Shown: positions 57,817 through 64,000 of the stretch, in pieces | Layout of the letters: the number at the start of each line of letters is the position of its first letter | Numbering within the stretch: the stretch's first letter is position 1 | Origin: Halobellus rarus | GTDB taxonomy: Archaea > Halobacteriota > Halobacteria > Halobacteriales > Haloferacaceae | Assembly: GCF_024494595.1 (NCBI RefSeq) | Contig: NZ_JANHDI010000004.1 | Location: 248,001-312,000 of the forward strand | Length of the DNA: 64,000 nucleotides | Direction: 5' to 3' | The notes under the pieces: generated by a model | Told to the model about the DNA's origin: nothing | Databases searched by the model: none | What the model saw: the letters and a program-made list of their open reading frames with translations, nothing else | Made by a program: the position numbers and the translations under genes

Positions 57817-58967
57817 AGCTGACCCTCCAGGATCGTCGTCGTCACGCAGTTTCCGAACCCGCCGACGTTGCAGGCGAGCGCCGTCTCGGCGTCGACCTGG
57901 CGCGGGCCGGCGTCGCCGACGACCTGTTTGTAGCTCTCGTACACCTGTGCCACGCCGGAGGCCCCGAGGGGGTGTCCCTTCGACTTGAGTCCCCCTGACG
58001 TGTTGATCGGCAGTTCGCCGTCGCGGTCGGTGACGCCCTCCTCGACGGCCTTCCAGCCCTCGCCCTTCTCGAAGAAGCCGAGGTCCTCCGACTGGAGGAA
58101 CTCCAGGATCGTGAACATATCGTGGAGTTCCGCGACGTCGACGTCCTCGGGCCCGATGTCGGCCATCTCGTAGGCCTGCTCCGAGGAGTTGACGACGCCG
58201 CCCATCGTCGTCGGGTCCGCGCGCTCGTGGACGACGTGGGTGTCGGTCGCGCCACCGATGCCGGAGATCACCGCGTACTCGTCGGTGTACTCGCGGGCGA
58301 CCGACTCCGGACAGAGCAGCAGCGCCGCCGACCCGTCGGTGATCGGACAGAAGTCGTAGAGCCTGAGGGGGTCGGCCACGATCGGCGACTCCAGGACGGT
58401 GTCGAGGTCGACCTCCTTCTGAAACTGGGCGTGCGGGTTGTCGACGCCGTTTCTGTGGTTCTTGACTGCGACTTTCCCCAGCGATTCGCGCGGGGCGTCG
58501 TATTTATCGAGATAGTGACGTGCGGTGAGCCCCGCGAACGACGGGAGGGTGAGCCCGTGTTTGTACTCCACCGGGTGCGTCAGCGAGGCGATGACGTCTG
58601 TCGCCTCCGCGGTCGTCCGGTGGGTCATCTTCTCGCCGCCGACCAGAAGCGTCATCTCCGAGGCCCCCGAGGCGATCGACTGCCAGGCGGCGTACACGCC
58701 CGCGCCGCCCGACGAGGACGTCTGGTCGATCCGGGCGGTGTAGGCGGGGACCGCCGAGAGGTCGTGAGCGAGGGCGTTCGGGACGCCGGTCTGGCCCTCG
58801 AACTCGCCGCTGGCCATATTCGAGACGTACAGGTGTTCGACCGCGTCGGGCGAGACGCCAGCGTCGTCGAGGCAGGCGATTCCGGCCTCCGCGAGCAGGT
58901 CGCGGATCCACTCCTCGCGCTGCCCGAACTGGGTCATCGACGCGCCGATGATCGCTACGCGCTCCAT
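57813..58967 (-). CDS. Thiolase-family protein (SCP2-like), nucleophilic Cys replaced
   Basis: The 384-residue protein has the thiolase fold: an N-terminal MERVAIIGASMTQFG, LPINTSGGLKSKGHPLGASG with the catalytic His, and a C-terminal CNVGGFGNCVTT with the second Cys. At the position of the nucleophilic Cys (usual C-x-S-G-G) the sequence reads QTSSSGGAG, near residues 82-90, with Ser instead. Such Cys-less thiolase homologues occur in archaea as partners of HMG-CoA synthase or in substrate handling. The ATG at 58967 follows a TATA-like element about 26 nt upstream. An OB partner gene overlaps. Confidence 0.85.
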   Translation of the reverse strand: MERVAIIGASMTQFGQREEWIRDLLAEAGIACLDDAGVSPDAVEHLYVSNMASGEFEGQTGVPNALAHDLSAVPAYTARIDQTSSSGGAGVYAAWQSIASGASEMTLLVGGEKMTHRTTAEATDVIASLTHPVEYKHGLTLPSFAGLTARHYLDKYDAPRESLGKVAVKNHRNGVDNPHAQFQKEVDLDTVLESPIVADPLRLYDFCPITDGSAALLLCPESVAREYTDEYAVISGIGGATDTHVVHERADPTTMGGVVNSSEQAYEMADIGPEDVDVAELHDMFTILEFLQSEDLGFFEKGEGWKAVEEGVTDRDGELPINTSGGLKSKGHPLGASGVAQVYESYKQVVGDAGPRQVDAETALACNVGGFGNCVTTTILEGQL

Positions 58968-59094
58968 AGTCGACAACGAGAGGGCGGTGGCTTACCGGTT
59001 TCCCTTTTCAGAGACGGGCGGCACTGGGTGGTCGATGGAAGCTTCGTCGCCCCTTCTCGAAGCGCTTACACGTTCCCCGCATCGAGGACTCGAT

Positions 59095-59517
59095 ATGAAC
59101 GTGGATGCCGATTCCGTCGCTCCGAGGTTGGGTGCGATCGCCTGTCTGCTACTCGCGGGGGTCGTGTTCGCGCCGGCGCTGCTGATCTCCGTGCCCGGCG
59201 CGGGCGTCGCCGACTACTACGCCGCCGGGCCGATCGGGGTCTCGATCGTCGGCGTGCTCGCCCTGCTCGACGTCGTCGTCTTCCTCGCGGCCGCACAGGA
59301 GCGGTCCGACCCCGTGACGCTCGCCGGCGTCGCCCTCGTGTCCGCACTGGCGATGGTCCTGTTTTCGCTCCTGTGGGCGCTGTCGCTCGATCAGACGCTG
59401 CTCTTCAGCTTCCCCGCGGAGTACGCCTGGATCGAGAACCACCGCTGGATCGTCGTCACCGGATCGGCAGTCGTCGCGATCGCGGCGGGGAGTTTCGCGA
59501 GAGCGCGGCTGACCTAG
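59095..59517 (+). CDS. Small four-span membrane protein of unknown function
   Basis: The 140-residue protein has about four hydrophobic segments (LGAIACLLLAGVVFAPALL, VSIVGVLALLDVVVFLAA, VTLAGVALVSALAMVLFSLL, WIVVTGSAVVAIAAGSFA). The ATG at 59095 is supported by a TATA-like CGCTTACAC at 28 nt. Probably a haloarchaea-specific family (possibly DUF7548). No functional clue from neighbours. Confidence 0.72.
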   Translation: MNVDADSVAPRLGAIACLLLAGVVFAPALLISVPGAGVADYYAAGPIGVSIVGVLALLDVVVFLAAAQERSDPVTLAGVALVSALAMVLFSLLWALSLDQTLLFSFPAEYAWIENHRWIVVTGSAVVAIAAGSFARARLT

Positions 59518-59603
59518 CGCCGCGAGAGTCGCGAAAGTCCGGTCTTCGGCCCCACGACCCGAACGGTGTCCGGCGATCGTGGGGGTCTGTGAGTCGAAAG
59601 CCC

Positions 59604-59611
59604 CTTATGTG
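59604..59611 (+). promoter_or_regulatory. TATA box of SRP RNA
   Basis: CTTATGTG is centred about 20-26 nt upstream of the predicted SRP RNA 5' end (59628-59634), the expected archaeal distance. Confidence 0.5.
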
Positions 59612-59627
59612 GCCCCGGTGTACCTGT

Positions 59628-59938
59628 TGATGGACTAGGTCGGGCAGCTAGGCCCTGCTCTCCACCCGCATCTTTGGCCTTCAGCGGGGACCGAACCCGG
59701 GTGCGTCCGGTCAGACCGGCGCGGGCCTCGGAAGCCAACGTAGAAACCTCGTCCTTCGGGGACGGCGGTTCACCGACGCCGGCCGCAGGGTCGGACAGAG
59801 GTGCTTCGTCGCCGGCAACCCGTCAGGCGCGGAAGCGAGCAGCGGACCAGCGAACGTTCGTCGCTCGGAGGATCGCGGGGTGGAGGAGGCGACCGAGATT
59901 CCCCGTGCCGGAACGTCGGGCAATCCCGCTGTCCACCA
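59628..59938 (+). ncRNA. ffs: Signal recognition particle RNA (7S RNA)
   Basis: About 310 nt, the length of haloarchaeal SRP RNA. The SRP54-binding loop of helix 8 is clear: GTCAGG (59822-59827) faces GGAAGCGAGCAGC (59831-59843), the near-universal pattern. The ends pair as helix 1: TGATGGAC (59628) with GTCCACCA (ending 59938), seven of eight pairs. GGTCGGGCAGCTAGGCCC near 59638 fits the 5' Alu-type domain with loops L2 and L1.2. A TATA-like CTTATGTG precedes the start. The exact ends may shift by a few nucleotides. SRP19, its protein partner, is encoded at 39546-39827. Confidence 0.85.
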
Positions 59939-60097
59939 TTCATACCGACTTCACCTCCGAGAGCGACGGCGTCGTCCCGTCGACGCTGTTCGCCCGGGCC
60001 GCCCCGCGGCCGCAGCATATGTGACCCGAGAACACGCCCCTGTGAGCCGCGGGATAGTGTCGTTTAATTCCGTCGGCGGCGGCGTTCCGAACACGGA

Positions 60098-61393
60098 ATG
60101 ACGGGACGCGCCAGCGGTGCGCTCGGGCTCCTTCGGGACCGCGAGTTCGCCGCGCTGTCCGGGGTCGCCTTCGCTCGGAGTCAGGCGTACTCGACGATCC
60201 TCATCGCGCTGGCGCTGTACGCCGACCAGTTCGGAACGACCGGCGTCGTCGAGGGGTTGTTCGGGACGGCCTTCGCCATCGCGCAGTTGCTCGTCGTCCT
60301 GCCGCTCGGACGGAAAGTGGACACCGGCAACGCCAAGCACTTCCTGCTCGCGGGGCTGGCGCTCAACGTCGCGGTCTTCGTCGGGTTCGCGCTCGTCCAG
60401 AACTCGATCCACGTGATCCTCATCCGAGTGCTGCAGGGACTCGGTGCCAGTCTGCTGTGGGTCACCGGGTCGGCGGTGGTCGGCGAGATCAGCCCCGAAG
60501 ACGGCAGCGGCCGCTGGCTCGGCGCGTACAATCAGGTCGGGGCCTTCTCCAGTCTCGCCGGCGACGTCGTGGGTGGGTACCTCCTCTACGCTTACGACTT
60601 CGTCTGGGCGTACGCGGCGCTGACGGCGGTCACGATCCTCGCGTTCGGCCTCGTGTGGCGGCACCTCCGGGACGACCCCGGCGGCCGGAAGGACCCCGAC
60701 GAAGCCACCGGGATGGAGACCATCCGGGCGCTCCTGGCCCGGCCGATGATCCGGTCGCTCGTGATCTTCAGGCTCGGGTTCTCGGTCGGCAAGATGGCGG
60801 TGATCATCTTCCTGCCGATCTTCGCGCGCACTGAGTTCGGGATTAACGCCTTCGCGATCGGGTGGATCCTCGCCGGCGGGAAGCTGACGAAGTCGATCTT
60901 CCAGGGGTACATGGGCGATCTGACCGACCGGATCGGCAGGCGGTACTGGTTCGTCGTCGGCGGCGCGCTGCTGTACGGACTCGGGACGGCGCTCATCCCC
61001 CTTGCGCTCTTTTTCGAGGGGGCGATCCGACCGATCAGCTTCGAGGCGTTCGGCCGAACGCAGGTCCTCGGCGGGGCCTTCTTCGCGCTCTTCGCCGCCT
61101 ACGGAATCCTCGGCATCGCCGACAGCGTCCGTCTGCCAGCGAGTATGGCGCTGTTCGTCGAAGAGGGCGAACGGCTGGACTCCGTCGCGTCCAGTATGTC
61201 GCTCCGCTCGATCGCCTGGAAGGTCGGGCAAGTCACCGGTCCCGTCCTCGTCGGGGGGATCAAAGACGCCGTCTCGACGACGATGGCCTTCCTCACCGCC
61301 GCGGCGTTCATCGCCGTCGCCACGGGCGTCTTCGTCGTGACGTACCTGCGAACGCGGGAGACGCCGGCTACGACGCCCGCGATCGGGGACTGA
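60098..61393 (+). CDS. Major facilitator superfamily transporter
   Basis: The 431-residue protein has twelve hydrophobic spans in two bundles, with LLVVLPLGRKVDTGNAKHFLLAG near residue 65 (a loop 2-3 G-x-x-x-D-R/K-like motif) and FQGYMGDLTDRIGRRYWFVVGG near residue 268 (the symmetric MFS motif A, G-x-L-x-D-R-x-G-R-R). A cytoplasmic linker separates the halves near residue 200. It resembles drug/proton antiporters, but the substrate is unknown. A TATA-like GTTTAATT lies 32 nt upstream. Confidence 0.9.
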   Translation: MTGRASGALGLLRDREFAALSGVAFARSQAYSTILIALALYADQFGTTGVVEGLFGTAFAIAQLLVVLPLGRKVDTGNAKHFLLAGLALNVAVFVGFALVQNSIHVILIRVLQGLGASLLWVTGSAVVGEISPEDGSGRWLGAYNQVGAFSSLAGDVVGGYLLYAYDFVWAYAALTAVTILAFGLVWRHLRDDPGGRKDPDEATGMETIRALLARPMIRSLVIFRLGFSVGKMAVIIFLPIFARTEFGINAFAIGWILAGGKLTKSIFQGYMGDLTDRIGRRYWFVVGGALLYGLGTALIPLALFFEGAIRPISFEAFGRTQVLGGAFFALFAAYGILGIADSVRLPASMALFVEEGERLDSVASSMSLRSIAWKVGQVTGPVLVGGIKDAVSTTMAFLTAAAFIAVATGVFVVTYLRTRETPATTPAIGD

Positions 61394-61455
61394 CGTCGGG
61401 GGAGTGATCCGACTGCGATCGGTGAAGCTCCGTTCCGGGCCGGCTCCGAACCGGG

Positions 61456-62241
61456 TTAGTCCCACGCCCCGAGGCTCGCCTGCAGGTCGCGCGTCGTCGC
61501 CTCCGGGGTCGCCTCGTAGCCGACGAGGTCGCGCAGATCGACGGCGTAGGTGCTTCCCGCGCGGTCGAGGACCAGCAACCGGCCCTTGACGCCGCGGACA
61601 GTCCCGGTGGCGATAGTCTCCGCGACCGGGCGATCCCGGAGATCGAGGCCGTAGTCGAACGTGTAGCGGTCGTCCTCGTCGACGCCGAGATCGGACAGAA
61701 GCGCGTCCCACGCGTCGGCGTCGACGTCGCGGTGGAACCCCGCGCGTTTCTTCGGGATCCGGATCCGGTCGGGGATCTCCGCGGCGATTTCGGCCTCGCG
61801 CTCGCGGGCGATACGACCGTCGGGGACCACGGCGAGGAGCGCGCCGCGGTCCGCGCCCTGCTCGCGAAGCCGCGTCTCCAGTCGCCACTCCTTCGTGACG
61901 CCCACCTTGAACGTGTCCGGCGCGAACGCCGCGAGGTAGATCGCGTGGGGTTCGAGGCAGTCCATCTCGTCCTTGAGACACGTGCCGGTGCACTTCGCAC
62001 AGACCCACGTCGAGCGGTGCTGCGGGCAGTGCGGGGCGGTCGGATTCGAGCAGGGGACGTGTCCGCCATCGGTGATCGTCCCGGCGCAGTGGCGCTCCCC
62101 GAGCGTGTACGCGAGTTCGGTTCCCGGGTCCAGCGGAACGAACTCGACGGTGCCGGGGACGTCGGTGTCGGACGCGTTGTCGCTGGCCGCTCGGCTCACG
62201 TAGAGTCCCGGATCGTCCGTGTCGTAGCCGACGAACTGCAC
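61456..62241 (-). CDS. DUF2797 protein with zinc cluster and GIY-YIG-like core
   Basis: The 261-residue protein starts with GTG. Its middle holds a Cys/His cluster (CAGT..HVPCSNPTAPHCPQH..WVCAKCTGTCLKD, residues about 52-92) probably binding zinc, followed by IYLAAFAPDTFKVGVTKEWRLETRLREQGADRGALLAV, which resembles the K-V-G-x-T...R...Q-G pattern of the GIY-YIG-like DUF2797 family. Such proteins are conserved in archaea and actinobacteria, but their role is unknown; a nucleic-acid-binding function is likely. Confidence 0.85.
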   Translation of the reverse strand: MQFVGYDTDDPGLYVSRAASDNASDTDVPGTVEFVPLDPGTELAYTLGERHCAGTITDGGHVPCSNPTAPHCPQHRSTWVCAKCTGTCLKDEMDCLEPHAIYLAAFAPDTFKVGVTKEWRLETRLREQGADRGALLAVVPDGRIAREREAEIAAEIPDRIRIPKKRAGFHRDVDADAWDALLSDLGVDEDDRYTFDYGLDLRDRPVAETIATGTVRGVKGRLLVLDRAGSTYAVDLRDLVGYEATPEATTRDLQASLGAWD

Positions 62242-62390
62242 GAGTCATCGTAGCGACCGGGGCGTGAAAGCGATGCCGTTCCTCGTGTCTGCCGATGGGG
62301 TCGTCGGGTCCAGCCAGCGGTTCTGTGTCCACCCACCCCGCGGGTCGCCGAAGCGAAGCCCCTTAGCGCCCGCCCCGCCTCGAACCGCGT

Positions 62391-62981
62391 ATGAACGACA
62401 CACCAGAGGTGGCCGTCCTCCGGTACGGCCACCGCCCGGGGCGGGACGACCGGATGACGACGCACGTCGGCCTGACCGCGCGGGCGCTCGGCGCGGACCG
62501 CGTGATCTTCCCCGACAACGCCGGGCAGTCCCAGGAGACCGTCGAGGACATCACGGAGCGGTTCGGCGGTCCCTTCGAGGTGGAACTGACGGGGCAACTG
62601 GACGCGACGATTCGCGAGTGGGAGGGGTCGGTGGTTCACCTGACGATGTACGGCGAGCGGGTGCAGGACGTGACTGGAGACGTCCGCGAGACGCACCGCG
62701 AGGAGGCGCTCCTGATCGTCGTCGGCGGCGAGAAGGTCCCCTTCGAGGTGTACGAGGAGGCCGACTGGAACGTCGGCGTCACGAACCAGCCCCACTCGGA
62801 GGTCGCGGGGCTGGCCGTCTTCCTGGACCGGCTGTTCGAGGGAAGCGAACTCGAACGGGCGTGGAAAGATGCCGACCAGCGCGTGATCCCGCAGGAACGA
62901 GGCAAGCGCGTCGTCGACGGCGGCGACCTCACGGAGGAGCACGGAGCGTCGACGAATGATAGCGGAGTCGACGGCGCGTGA
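62391..62981 (+). CDS. trm56: tRNA (cytidine(56)-2'-O)-methyltransferase
   Basis: The 196-residue SPOUT enzyme methylates C56 in the T-loop of archaeal tRNAs. AVLRYGHRPGRDDRMTTHVGLTARALGADRVIF is near residues 8-40, VVHLTMYGERVQDV near 80, and the knot region LLIVVGGEKVPFEVYEEADWNVGVTNQPHSEVAGLAVFLDRLF near residues 107-150, all typical of aTrm56. A TATA-like CCTTAGCG lies 28 nt upstream. The C-terminus is an acidic tail. Confidence 0.95.
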   Translation: MNDTPEVAVLRYGHRPGRDDRMTTHVGLTARALGADRVIFPDNAGQSQETVEDITERFGGPFEVELTGQLDATIREWEGSVVHLTMYGERVQDVTGDVRETHREEALLIVVGGEKVPFEVYEEADWNVGVTNQPHSEVAGLAVFLDRLFEGSELERAWKDADQRVIPQERGKRVVDGGDLTEEHGASTNDSGVDGA

Positions 62982-63008
62982 ACGCCGCGACCGACCCCGC
63001 TTCCGCAA

Positions 63009-63016
63009 CTTTAAAA
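63009..63016 (+). promoter_or_regulatory. TATA box of tfe
   Basis: CTTTAAAA is centred about 29 nt upstream of the tfe ATG at 63042. Confidence 0.6.
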
Positions 63017-63041
63017 CGACTGAGCGGCGCAACTGAGTACA

Positions 63042-63572
63042 ATGGCTTTTGAGGAGCTGCTGAACGACCCTGTCATCCAGAAGTACCTCCACGAGCTGGT
63101 CGGACCGACGGGGATGCCGGTGGCCGCGGCTCCGCCGGACGGCGAGGTGACCGACGAGGAACTCGCCGAGGAGTTGGGACTCGAACTCAACGACGTCCGA
63201 CGGGCGCTTTTCATCCTCTACGAGAACGACCTGGCGGAGTACCGCCGGGTCCGCGACGAGGACTCCGGATGGCTCACCTATCTCTGGACGTTCCACTACG
63301 AGAACATCCCGGAGAACCTCCAGGAGGAGATGTACCGCCTCCTCGACGCCCTGGAGGAGCGCCTCGAGTACGAGCGGACCCACGAGTTCTACCTCTCGGA
63401 ACCGGCGGGGATCCGCTTCGAGTTCTCCGAGGCGATGGAACAGGGCTTCCAGTGCCCGGAGACGGGTGCGCCGCTGGAACCGATGGAGAACGACGACATG
63501 GTCGAGGCGATGGAGCGTCGAATCGAGGGGCTCCGCGACGAACTCAACGTCGACGTGGGCCGGGACGACTGA
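63042..63572 (+). CDS. tfe: Transcription initiation factor E (TFE alpha) with degenerate zinc ribbon
   Basis: The 176-residue protein has the N-terminal winged helix of TFE (VTDEELAEELGLELNDVRRALFILYENDLAEYRRVRDEDSGWLTYLW, residues about 36-82) and a C-terminal coiled stretch. The usual zinc ribbon at residues about 116-145 has lost its metal site: positions where Cys are normal read YLSEPAG and QCPETGAP, leaving one Cys (Cys138). TFE helps open promoters with TBP, TFB and RNA polymerase. Its stop overlaps the start of the DUF2110 gene by 1 nt (TGATG), a coupling seen in haloarchaea. Confidence 0.95.
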   Translation: MAFEELLNDPVIQKYLHELVGPTGMPVAAAPPDGEVTDEELAEELGLELNDVRRALFILYENDLAEYRRVRDEDSGWLTYLWTFHYENIPENLQEEMYRLLDALEERLEYERTHEFYLSEPAGIRFEFSEAMEQGFQCPETGAPLEPMENDDMVEAMERRIEGLRDELNVDVGRDD

Positions 63573-64000
63573 TGGTCGTTCTCGCAACCAAGTGCTACGT
63601 CGAGGGCGACGCCCGCGAACGCGCACTGGACAGTTTCGACTCGCTCGTCCGCAACGACGTCGGCGACCTCGAAGCGACGTGGACGATCGAGGTCCGAGAG
63701 GACGACTTCGTGAGCGTCGAACTGGACGGCGAGGACGCGACCGTCGCCGCCAACGTCCTCGCCGAGACCTGGGGCGAAGTCACGCCCGAGTTCGAGGACG
63801 GAGAGACGTACGTCGGCACGCTCGATTCCTGGGACGACGACGGCTGGACCCTCGACGCCGGTAACGGCGGGTCGATTCGGATCGCGACGGACGATCTCGG
63901 CCTCGGAACGGGGTCGGCGACGCAGATCCGCGATCGGTTCGGCGTCGTCCAGCACACGCCGCTGCGGTTCGTCGCCGGCGACGATCCCCGTCTCGCGGAC
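63572..64000 (+). CDS. DUF2110 family protein (C-terminus cut by window edge)
   Basis: The first 143 residues are visible, beginning MVVLATKCYVEGDARERALDSF at 63572. Acidic beta/alpha segments (VSVELDGEDATVAANVLAETWG, YVGTLDSWDDDGWTLDAGNGG) match the pattern of DUF2110, a haloarchaeal family encoded just downstream of tfe. A GDDDGWTLDAG-like loop recalls an OB/S1-type fold. The coupling with tfe suggests a transcription-related role, unproven. The end lies outside the window. Confidence 0.8.
   Translation, partial: MVVLATKCYVEGDARERALDSFDSLVRNDVGDLEATWTIEVREDDFVSVELDGEDATVAANVLAETWGEVTPEFEDGETYVGTLDSWDDDGWTLDAGNGGSIRIATDDLGLGTGSATQIRDRFGVVQHTPLRFVAGDDPRLAD

Noticed and set aside
59951-62332. 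Minus-strand open frame of 793 codons across SRP RNA, the MFS gene and the DUF2797 gene
   Set aside because: Arg-rich, no domains, and contradicts the MFS gene and the correctly framed DUF2797 gene on the same strand.

Overview
The window is chromosomal DNA from an extremely halophilic archaeon (class Halobacteria). This rests on high GC, very acidic Asp/Glu-rich proteins, TATA boxes centred about 25-30 nt upstream of start codons with little or no leader, and a marker set that includes proteasome alpha, RNase P Pop5/Rpp30, TFE, SRP19, SRP RNA, Gar1, Trm56, a GfcR-type regulator, a PurN-PurH fusion and a CtaA-like/CtaB fusion. The genus cannot be fixed from the sequence. There is no intact IS element, CRISPR array or tRNA.

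Region 1 (1-17.8 kb) is the accessory part. It looks catabolic: an IclR-type regulator (cut by the window edge), an RraA-type aldolase, a D-2-hydroxyacid dehydrogenase, glycerate 2-kinase, a TRAP transporter split into dctP (plus strand) and dctQM (minus strand), an AEC permease, an SDR and a zinc MDR dehydrogenase transcribed divergently across a pair of direct repeats, and a metallo-beta-lactamase-fold hydrolase with an altered metal motif. A 1-kb non-coding stretch follows, holding a near-perfect palindrome, a decayed reading frame and an AT-rich island. After it come type I 3-dehydroquinate dehydratase, an ACT-domain protein, a LigM/DesA-like folate-dependent O-demethylase homologue, and a CapB/CapC pair in which CapC appears internally duplicated. 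A working model is uptake of a hydroxy or sugar acid, oxidation, aldol cleavage, reduction of the C2/C3 oxo-acid to glycerate, and phosphorylation into glycolysis. A second possible theme is methoxy-aromatic or quinate/shikimate metabolism.

Region 2 (18-29 kb) is conserved metabolism and housekeeping: glutaredoxin, the gdh-gfcR pair of the semi-phosphorylative Entner-Doudoroff route, purB, purN-purH, a universal stress protein, an NRDE protein, and an rnp3-methyltransferase-rnp2-psmA operon.

Region 3 (29-35.4 kb) is a compact dapA-dapB-dapD-lysA-dapF-dapE operon for lysine by the succinylase route, with genes overlapping by 1-4 nt or abutting.

Region 4 (35.7-52.4 kb) mixes RNA, protein-quality and cofactor functions: a NYN nuclease-like protein, a PUA protein, a presenilin-type protease, srp19-gar1, an M24 peptidase, tyrA with an Rsm22-like methyltransferase, surE, a HEAT-repeat protein, a secreted phospholipase D-like protein, a DHH/RecJ-like protein, and a JAMM protease overlapping an FAD-synthase-like gene.

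Region 5 (52.6-64 kb) holds cytochrome oxidase subunit II, heme o synthase, an aldo/keto reductase, a Cys-less thiolase with its OB partner, SRP RNA, an MFS transporter, a DUF2797 protein, trm56, and TFE (zinc ribbon degenerate) followed by a DUF2110 gene that runs off the window.
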